Assembly: GCF_000151665.1 (NCBI RefSeq)
Contig: NW_013171838.1
Location: 261,001-325,000 of the forward strand
Reading direction: 5' to 3'
DNA from: Blastocystis hominis
Taxonomy: Eukaryota; Sar; Bigyra; Opalinata; Blastocystidae
Length of the DNA: 64,000 bases
Shown here: piece by piece, positions 56,484 through 64,000 of the stretch
How the letters are laid out: every line of letters begins with the position of its first letter
Numbering within the stretch: the first letter of the stretch is position 1
Position numbers and translations under genes: made by a program
The notes under the pieces: model-generated
What the model was told of the DNA's origin: nothing
The model's input: the letters and a program-made list of their open reading frames with translations, nothing else
The model's database searches: none

Positions 56484-57090
56484 CTACTTGTCTTCCGTGA
56501 TCCAGTCTTCCATAGGATCGCTTCCAACTCTCTACAAATAAACGACACAACAAATAAAATCCACCTTGTAACCCCAGCGAGGTCGCCATTCCTTTGCATC
56601 TTTGTCGTACACCATTCGTTCTCTCTTATGTTTCTTGATTCCGTTTTTGCGAGCAAACTTCTCCCACTTTGTCTCCTCCTTCTTCGGAATGGGCTTTTCT
56701 CGAGGAATTCGGCTCACACGCGCCGGAAGAGTGGCCTAGACGTGATACAAAGTTAAAAATTGCATACGACCGGACCTACGTCCGTGTTTTCTGTGGGAAG
56801 TTCAAACAAGTGGTTGATAAGAAACTGGGTGTTATCACGCGTTACCTTCAGCAAATAGTCCTCCTTATTCGCATTAAACTCCTAGAAAGTCAGAAAAACG
56901 ACTTCCAGCGAGCCTACCTCCATATCGACCTGGTGGTTGTCTGTAGCTTCCAAGTTACCCACATCATAATCTAAATCATCTCTCTTTCCAGGGATGTCAG
57001 CCCCAGGTTTCTTGAAGGCTATGAAATCAGCTCCAATTCGTGTATTCTACTATCGGGCAATAACTCTTCGGCCTTAAGAATCGCAGACAT
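56484..57090 (-). CDS. RRS1: ribosome biogenesis regulatory protein RRS1
   Basis: Nucleolar factor that brings the 5S RNP into pre-60S particles. Exons: MSAILKAEELLPD, a 32-nt intron, TFKKPGADIPGKRDDLDYDVGNLEATDNHQVDME, a 36-nt intron, EFNANKEDYLLKVTRDNTQFLINHLFELPTENTD, a 44-nt intron, ATLPARVSRIPREKPIPKKEETKWEKFARKNGIKKHKRERMVYDKDAKEWRPRWGYK, a 33-nt intron, RVGSDPMEDWITEDK. The family hallmarks 'DNTQLLINxLWxLP', 'LPREKPxPKxKxxTKWExFAxxKGI' and 'WxPRWGYKR...WL/I' are all visible in order. About 160 residues, shorter than yeast and human because the C-terminal extension is missing. TAG encoded. Confidence 0.92.
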
Positions 57091-57198
57091 AAAATCAAAT
57101 AAGCTAGGCCAAATTTGGTGAGAAAATCGCACGGGCAAAAAGAGGACTTGGTTTAGGATAACTCATCTAGCCTACGAAATCGAATTTTTATTTGCAAG

Positions 57199-60100
57199 AT
57201 GGGTTCTAGCTCAGACGACGAAAGCCATGAAGTACAAGTTGACGAGATAGAAGAGATGAGTGTGGGTTCAGACGCAGAGCTTCTGGAAGACACTGAAAAG
57301 GGACCAAAATGGAACCATAAAGAGTCCAAAAAGAAGAAGAGAAGCTATGACCCACGATATGCGGTGCCAACCTATGAAGAGAAGCAAATGATGCGAAATG
57401 CAGACATGGATATCGAGATGTCTCTGTTGGAAGTGGAGGTATGTTTGTTTGTTTGTTCGTTGGCTGTGCCTTGTGACAGTGTCTCATCCGATACGTAGGC
57501 TGCTGAGTTTGTCAAGACTCTTTCGCTCCCTCACAAGTGTGAGGGCAAAATAAAGTCCTTTATCAAGAAAGTGGAAGATTTCTTGCAGCAACTCCCCGAG
57601 AAGGACGTACTTGTGTTCTACAAATTAGACTCAAGCACAGATCACACTTGACGATGTCGACAAGGAAAGTACGTTCATTCACACCATCCCAGGCCATACC
57701 GCCCCTCTCCGCATCCATTTCTGCAAGCCCGACTCGATCAGCGTCCTCGAGACCTACGACCAGCTCAACCAGTCGTCCACTCCGATGTACATCGACATGT
57801 ACCTGGTTCTCAACACCGTATTTCCTTTTTTTAAAAAAGTAATTTCTCACCCTCAGCGATCCTTCGCCCCCACCGACTTCCAGAACTGGACCTACCTCAA
57901 CAAGCGCTCGCTCTACCTCGCCGCGCTTTTCCCGCTTTTATCGAGGGCGTTTCCCTCGCTTTCCCTCCACTTCGCCTGGCTCCACGGCGACTTCGACAAG
58001 CCGCTTCTCCAGCTCGCGCTCCCGGCCTCCGTCTGCGCGCACCGCTGTTTCCTCCGCCTCCTCCCGGCGCTTCCCGCCACCTTCTTCCCCGCGGCCAAGC
58101 TCGCTCCCTCCAAAACCAACGTCCGCGTACCGGGCGTTTCCCCCGCGGGACCCACCTGGTTCTACAATTCCACCGTTCTGGAGGACCTCCTGTTTCCCCA
58201 TTACGTCGCCTGGCTTCGCCGCGCCGCGCTGCGCGCCCCCGCGCTGAGAACCGCGGGGAACCTCGTCCAAGTGGAGAAACCGTGGAACCCTCACGCGTAG
58301 CACTGGATAACCGCGGGAGGCCTGGACCCGCACTTCGACGGTTTCATCGGCGCGCTGCTGCTGGCGGCGATGGTGGAAACCGGGGAAATGGGGGCGCAGC
58401 TTTCCCCGTGGCAAATGTTCGGCGCCTTCCTCGCCTTCCTGGGTAGGAGAACCGCGGGACTCCCATCTAGCGCGCTCCGCGATGGACGAAACGCCCTTCG
58501 TGTTCCGGTCCGCGGGGGAGGCGGCGATCCCCGCGGTTGCGGGGCTGGACTGCATGCAGCTGGTGGACGGGAGTTTCGGCTTCGTGGCGACCTACCGGAT
58601 CCCCGCGGAGAGCGCGCGGGAGATCATCGCGCACGCGAAGACGTCGCTGGCGCTGTTCCATTCCCGCGGGGACAGCCGGACGCTCCCGCGGTTAGTGGGG
58701 CGGCCGCCGTTTTTGGGCGGGAAATACGACGTGGCGCTTCGCTTGGCGCTCGCCGATCTTCGCCGAAACGCCCTCTACCGCGACGACCCCGCGGGACTGA
58801 ATTTCCCGCGGTTTGTGGTGGCGCAGCGGGACGTGGAGCGCTGGGCGAAGCGCGGGTTGGGCGCCCGCGCTTCCCTGCTTCGCTCGCAGTTTTTGGCGGG
58901 AACGCGCTGGCGGGTCGGCGAAGCGGTGCCGGTCCCCGCGGGACTGCTGCTTGTGTTCAACTGCAACCCCGCGAACATTTCCCGCCTCGCGGACCGCGGT
59001 CCCGCGGCCAAGTCTCCCGAGGTGGAAACGTGGAAACAGCTGTGGGGGGATCGGAGCGAGCTGCGGCGTTTCAAAGACGGCAGCATCGTTTACACGAACC
59101 GTAAAATCGGGACTTTTTCTGGCATCTAGTGTGGAGCTGCCGCCCCGGCGAAAACCATCTGATCCCCGTGGAAATCGTCCGGTACGTGCTCTCGCTGCAC
59201 ACTTTCGCGGTTATCGAGCTCAAGTGTCTCTCCGCGCCCCTCCAGGAATGGATTCCCCGCGGGACCGTAGAGGCGGAGATCCCCGCGGAACTGCTCCGCG
59301 ACATCATGGAGACCGCGAACTCGCACAACAAAACCGCGGGAATCGACTACGGCGCGCACATCGCGTCCATCGATCCCGCTTCGTCTTCCCTCCTCGGCGC
59401 CGCGCTCTTCCCCGCGGAACCCCACCCGCTCCTCCAGACCGGCGTCGCGGCGGCCCCGCGGGTGACCCGTCTGCTCCCCGCGGGGAAGTGGGTGATGCGC
59501 ATGCAGGGCGCGACGAACCTCCCCGACGACCCCGCGGCGCTGCAGCGCGTGAAAACGCTGTGGTTCTCCTCGCTGGCGGCGCTGTGGGATCCCACGCTTT
59601 CGCTCACGTGCAGATTGGCCAAAAAAGGACTCGACTGCGTCGCCACGCAAACCTCCCTCGATCTCGTTTACCGCGGGAGACTGCACCGATTCCTCGCGTG
59701 CACCGACCGCGAGGCCACGCTCCTCCCGCGGGTCTACCGCGCCAGGCCGCAGATCCGCGGGGAAATCGTGGAATTGTTGGTGGCGCCGCCGCACTGCGCC
59801 GCGGTGAAAAACGCCGCGCTGCAGAACCCCGCGTTCCTCCCCGCGGTTCGCACGCTGCGTCTGTGGGCGGACTCGCATCTGCTGTCGGCGGCGTGCCCCG
59901 CGATGATCACCGAGATGATCATGATGGCCGTGCTGACTCCTTCCACCGCAGCGCTCAACCCCGCCGTGGCCTTCGTGCGCACGCTGGAGCTCATCGTGGG
60001 CTTCGCGTGGCACTCCGACGTGCTCTTCGTCGATCCCACCGGGAGTTTCACCGAATCAGAGAAACGTGGAATTCTGCAGGAGATCGAAATCGTGCGCGCG

Positions 60101-60712
60101 CAACCCTCCGAGAAACGCGCGCTGTTCATCGTGGCGCCTTATGATCGAACCTCCATCTGCACGGTTGAAACGCCCGACAAGCCGAGCTGGGCACACGTTC
60201 AAATTGTTGCGCAGCGCACGCTGCAGAAGCTGCAAGCTGATTGGCTGACGCTCGGCGATGAAACGCCCTGCTTCACGCCGCGGTACAGCGACTTCGACTT
60301 CGTTATCACGCTGAACGACGTGTATTTGACGCCGTTCCCGCGGGGAATGAAGTTGGTGTGTGACAACCATGAGTCCCGCGGGGCGGCGTATGAGTGTGAG
60401 GGATCGAAGAATTTAATGTTGGACCGGTCGCGGTTCCTGGTCGGGTACGAGCCGGAGCGCGAGTTGCTTCGCGCGGTGCAGGAGGAAGTGGGAAACGGCG
60501 GCGTGGCGATGATGAACACGGCGTTCGGGCGGAAAATCGGAGTATCGTGGAAACCGAGTTACTTTTTGCCGATGAAACTGTCGATGGGAAATGTACGGGA
60601 CTGCTGCCCGGTGAAGATGGGGGAGGACGTGCTGCTGGTGCGCGATGTGTTCGATTTGATGCGGAGAATCCGAGCGAAGCTGGGAAACGCGGTGAAGTCG
60701 ATTGATTTTTAG
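57199..60712 (+). CDS. NOL6: NOL6/Nrap/Utp22 nucleolar protein
   Basis: SSU-processome (UTP-C) subunit of about 1080 residues with a pseudo-nucleotidyltransferase fold. Start MGSSSDDESHEVQVDEIEEM (acidic), then a 60-nt intron 57439-57498, AAEFVKTLSLPHKCEGKIKSFIKKVEDFLQQLPEKD, a 34-nt intron, ITLDDVDKESTFIHTIPGHTAPLRIHFCKPD..., STPMYIDMYLVLNT|RSFAPTDFQNWTYLNKRSLYLAAL (compare 'VDLALEIP..F..KDYLNHRYHAKRALYLA'), PSKTNVRVPG...FYNSTVLEDLL (compare 'PTPHYNNSILED'), HWITAGGLDPHFDGFIGALLLAAM (compare 'RGLD.GGFNGFLMSMLL'), FKDGSIVYTN|LWSCRPGENHLIPVEIVRYVLSLH, then intronless to SIDF. Last introns 30, 28 and 29 nt. GC rises sharply along the gene and CCGCGG is very frequent. TAG (60710-60712) coincides with the inferred cleavage point. 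Confidence 0.9.
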
Positions 60713-60716
60713 CGAG

Positions 60717-60724
60717 TGTTTGTT
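60717..60724 (+). terminator. TGTTTGTT 3'-end element of NOL6
   Basis: Exact TGTTTGTT four bases after the encoded TAG. Confidence 0.75.
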
Positions 60725-60927
60725 CGAGGAAACGTGTCATTGGAAGAAGGAAAGAAGGAAAAAGAAGGAAAAGGAAAAGGAATAATGGGGAGGGACAAAG
60801 GAGAAAGAGAAAGAGATGAGGATAGAAAAGAGTCGATCGAATAAAGAACAGGAAGATGGAATGCCTTTATTATAAATGAACAATAAATTGATTCCTCGAT
60901 TCCTCGATTCCTCGATTGCTTGGTTTC

Positions 60928-60935
60928 AACAAACA
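60928..60935 (-). terminator. TGTTTGTT 3'-end element of the 60958-62629 gene
   Basis: Exact TGTTTGTT on the minus strand, 22 bases past the encoded TGA. Confidence 0.65.
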
Positions 60936-60957
60936 ACGTCAAAATAAAAATGGCTTC

Positions 60958-62629
60958 TCACGATTCGATCAATCGGTGCGACTCCGCATATTCGCAGATC
61001 CACATCACGGCCGTTTCCACGACGCCGTACGCATACCCAGCCGAAGTTGTGGAAATATCATACGGCATAAACGTGTCCACCACGATGAGATGCGCGGGGA
61101 TCTGCGCGATGTTCTCTCTACGATCGAATTCCCGTCCAATCCGCACGTCCGGAGGAACAAAAAACACACCACTGAAATCACGTCGTCCGTCGACATCGCG
61201 ATCTCTACTCCTTACAATCCCCGCGATTCCCCACGCCGAATCCCATCGAACTCCAAGGAATTCGATCGAGCGATCGCAGAATTGACGAGGTAGCGAATAT
61301 CCGAAAGCATTCGCTTCCACGTGTTGATGAGAGCGAAAGGCGTTGTGATTTCGGGATACTCGATGAGCATTTTGCAAAACTCGTCGAGAGATGAAATGAT
61401 ACTTTGATACTGTTGATGAGAGCGAAGAGCATGAAGTGTGTACGTTGCATTGAAACATGGGAGGGATGTGGACATCGTTCATTGTCAAATGTTTCATGCT
61501 TCGAACCGCTTGCTCGAATCGAAGAATGTCCGAATGACAATATTCAACGATTTTGTTGATGATTTTATCCGATAACAGTCGATAACAGAATTGATGAAAC
61601 GACTAGTTCGTTACGAATTCGATGAAACACAAACATAGAACACGATTTCTTGTTGTTCTTTCAATGAATCGCAGACTTGACAAATCGATTTCGTTACAGC
61701 TCGACTTGTTGTAACCAAATCGCGTCCTTTCTGGCGAAGCGATTGTTCGAAACGTTTTCTCGCTGTCGCATTCGGAGTACCCGTGGAAACCGTGGAAACC
61801 GGGGTATCCGTGGCACCCGTGGCACCCGCAGTACCCGTAGAAACATTGGACACAGTAGAAACAGTAAGAAAATCTCTGTTTTGGGGAGAAGATAGGGCGG
61901 CGAGCTCGATCTTGGAGCGATCAACAGCTTCTTTTAACATGTCAAGACAGGGTGTCAACGCTTTGAAGACCGAAAGATACTGAACAGTGCGAAAGGCTTG
62001 ACTTTCTGTGAGTTCTTCAGGAGAGATTGGGTACTCAAAAGAGGAGTTCTAGTGGTAAAAATCCAATAGAAGGAATGGAACTAAAAGGCCGGATATAATA
62101 AAGATACGTAAACATGCAGCTTTGTTGAATGATATCAAAAATGAATGGGGACGACCCTTTGAAAGAAGGGACTTCACTTCCTCTAACGATAAGGTGTAGG
62201 AATGAAGCAGAGAGAAAACACGAACTTCGGGAAAGCCCCTACAGAGCCTCACGTCCGTTCCCACAACAGCAATCTGTTGCTTTTTCTCATTTTCAAAACG
62301 AATCATGCTAACTTGGCGCATTAAGTGAATGACTGCAAAGTGACACTTTTCTTCGATGATCTACCGACATCCGATTTCTTGAGGCGACGGTTCATGGAAT
62401 TATTCGCAGGAACAAACAAACAAGCATCCTTTCCATCCATGTAAGATAACACAACTTTCTTGTGCGTAATCACATACCGAATGAAGTCGTATTTCCACAG
62501 TTCATGAACAACTGCAGGAACAAGGCGCTTCATACTAATAATAACACATGACAAGATCCATTTGACATTTCGATGTATTTTGTGTTTTTGATATTCTGCA
62601 GAAGATATCAAAGGAAGTAGAGTGGTCAT
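60958..62629 (-). CDS. conserved-looking helical protein, family not recognised
   Basis: Six or more exons with introns of 32, 33, 41, 34 and 44 nt, all restoring frame. About 490 residues: MTTLLPLISSAEYQKHKIHRNVKWILSCVIISMKRLVPAVV..., YMDGKDACLFVPANNSMNRRLKKSDV|VIHLMRQVSMIRFENEKKQQIAVVGTDV..., NSSFEYPISPEELTESQAFRTVQYLSVFKALTPCL..., a Thr/Val/Ser linker (VSTVSNVSTGTAGATGATDTPVSTVSTG) and helical FHQFCYRLLSDKIINKIVEYCHSDILRFEQAVRSMKHL. It ends with VFFVPPDVRIGREFDRRENIAQIPAHLIVVDTFMPYDISTTSAGYAYGVVETAVMWICEYAESHRLIES. The last block looks strongly constrained. Vesicle-tethering or DNA-repair scaffold are possibilities without evidence. TGA encoded at 60958. Confidence 0.6.
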
Positions 62630-63097
62630 TTCAAAAACAAGACTCGAGCTACTTTTGTGGAATGAAAAAAGTGATACCTGACAATTCAATATTTGAAAAA
62701 ACACAATCGGATACACTGCTTACACAAAATGTTGTATAAAAGTGATTTTATTACACTCTACCCAGCTTGAATCTGAAAGTTCTCTCCAGAACTTCAAAGA
62801 AATTACTCTCAAGTGTATTTTGATTACACATAAGTGTTTACCGGTCACCGACTGCTTTATCACAGACAGTTTAGCAAGCTACATCTCTAAAATCATTGAA
62901 TCATTCGATTATTGATAGTTGTGAAAAACGAATTGAAATCTGGAAGTGCAAAAATCCTAAAGATTTGCTAAGGTTTCCTAATTATCGATATAGTATTTGT
63001 GTCCTTTGTTTCAGTGAACCTGCTTCGATTGTAAGTTTCTGAGATGGTAACTGTTTCCAATTATGTAGTCTAACACGGTCCTGTAGTAGTAGTTATT
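62630..63097. other. intergenic promoter region
   Basis: About 470 AT-rich bases between two divergent genes; nothing specific recognised. Confidence 0.5.
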
Positions 63098-64000
63098 ATG
63101 TCGAGTTCACAGCTGGAGCAAGGAACAGACAACAAGATAAAAGAACTGGATCAGAATGAAATGGACTTGCCTCAGGAAGATGCAGCTGGCGCAAGCCAAC
63201 CGCTCATGTTTTCTGGGTTGGGAGAACAGCCACGTGCAAACTCATACGATTTCTTTGATAACGATATGGTCACACCCAATTTGGCAAGCGGTACTTCCGC
63301 CGTGTATTCTCCCTTCTTTTTGCAAATGTTTACGACGGAACGACGAGGGATCGATAGTGGAAAATTATACCCGCGCGATTATGGTGATGCCAAGCATCCC
63401 GGTATCCTCCAATCTCGTTTGACGACACAGACATCACAGCCAACGAGAAGATCGCTCCCCCGCTGGTCCTCCCGGACAGCGCCACGCAGGTGAACAAATC
63501 ATTAGAGGATATGATGTCTGTAATGACAGAAAACAACCCTTTTTTCTCCGAATGCCTCGAGCAGCTGACCCACATTAGTCAATGCCGCAAGTTGGAAGGT
63601 GAGTGTACGATTCCTCTCTGCTTCCCCCTCAAGCGCGACATGTACCTCCGTTTCCACGTTTCCACGTAGTTACCACGCCTCGAAATGCACGGACGAGGAC
63701 TGCACGCTGTGCCAGCTTCTCCGCCCGCTCCTCCTCATCCACAGCATTTCCTGTACCCGCGAGGATTGCCAGATTCCGCTGTGCCACGTATTTCTTCGCC
63801 TTCCCGCCTCTTTTGCAGCGGTACCGAAACGCCTGGTTCGCCTTCGTTCAGAGCCTCGCGGGGCTTCCCGTCCCGCGGTTAGAGCGCCTCTTCGAGAGCA
63901 AGCAGAAGCTCCGCCCCGCGGTGAAGCAGGAGGTACGTCCCGCGGGGATCCGACATCTAGAAAACGCCCGACCCGTCGCTCTCGCAGAAGCGCGTGCATT
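63098..64000 (+). CDS. TAZ zinc-finger protein, CBP/p300-related, partial (runs off the right edge)
   Basis: Exons: MSSSQLEQGTDNKIKEL...DYGDAKHP, a 29-nt intron (about 63401-63429), DITANEKIAPPLVLPDSATQ...ENNPFFSECLEQLTHISQCRKLEGECTIPLCFPLKRD, a 28-nt intron (GTACCT...GTAG), IYHASKCTDEDCTLCQLLRPLLLIHSISCTREDCQIPLC, a 31-nt intron, RYRNAWFAFVQSLAGLPVPRLERLF..., a 28-nt intron, then the edge. The repeating Cx4CxxC-type clusters with His (C...LPLC, H..KCTDEDCTLC, HSISCTREDCQIPLCH) are the three zinc-binding helical units of a TAZ domain, as in the transcription-factor-binding ends of CBP/p300. Whether a HAT domain follows is outside the window. A second CBP-like gene lies at 13.9-16.9 kb. Confidence 0.7.

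Noticed and set aside
58813-60144. 443-codon plus-strand frame rich in Arg and Pro
   Set aside because: Alternate frame of NOL6; the conserved 'LWSCRPGENHLIPVEIVRYVL' continuation is in the other frame.

Overview
The window is nuclear DNA of a compact, intron-rich protist, most consistent with Blastocystis (stramenopile). I reconstructed about 38 protein genes and two tRNA genes in 64 kb. Most genes are cut by introns of roughly 28-37 nt, nearly all GT...AG and very often ending in TAG, which is why reading frames look broken every few hundred bases. Many genes end at a TGTTTGT(T/A/G) element. In at least seven genes no stop codon is encoded before the inferred cleavage point: the last codon reads T or TG and the poly(A) tail would complete TAA or TGA. 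That 3'-end mechanism is known from Blastocystis, and it is the main basis for the organism call.

Layout, left half. Left edge: a BEACH-type ConA-like protein (partial), a small proline/glutamine-rich protein, a mitochondrion-targeted protein, a CEP135-like coiled coil, pyruvate dehydrogenase E1 alpha and SGF29. 6.9-10.6 kb: a large signal-peptide/one-TM surface protein. 10.7-20.4 kb: a coiled-coil protein, a PPP phosphatase with a polyglutamine tail, tRNA-Asn, a p300/CBP-type acetyltransferase, RBBP5, tRNA-Arg and a PP2A B56 subunit. 20.4-24.5 kb: UTP14 and aspartyl aminopeptidase. 24.6-25.7 kb: an AT-rich orphan. 25.9-30.9 kb: a second, 1669-residue surface protein of the same family. 31.9-38.8 kb: ribosomal protein eL8, a small coiled coil, a multi-KH (vigilin-like) protein, a second small coiled coil, an EF-hand protein and a YPP-repeat zinc-ribbon protein.

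Layout, right half. 39-46 kb: ArfGAP, REEP/Yop1, SLC35B1/HUT1, an acyltransferase, a G-patch protein and an RRM/RGG protein. 46-54 kb: a tandem DH-PH RhoGEF, eL43, USP39/Sad1 and an inositol-phosphate kinase. 54.7-61 kb: RVB1, RRS1 and NOL6/Utp22. Right edge: an unrecognised gene and a TAZ zinc-finger protein that runs off the window.

Functional groupings are loose, as expected for a eukaryote. There is a chromatin set (SGF29, p300-like HAT, RBBP5, RVB1, TAZ protein), a ribosome-biogenesis set (UTP14, RRS1, NOL6, eL8, eL43) and an ER/Golgi set (ArfGAP, REEP, SLC35B1, acyltransferase). Genes are packed so tightly that convergent neighbours share one palindromic TGTTTGT-n-ACAAACA element, and one start codon lies one base after the upstream gene's 3' element. 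No virus-derived element, transposon, rRNA gene or CRISPR array was seen. Exon joins were made by eye, so individual splice sites may be off by a few bases, and first exons are the weakest parts.
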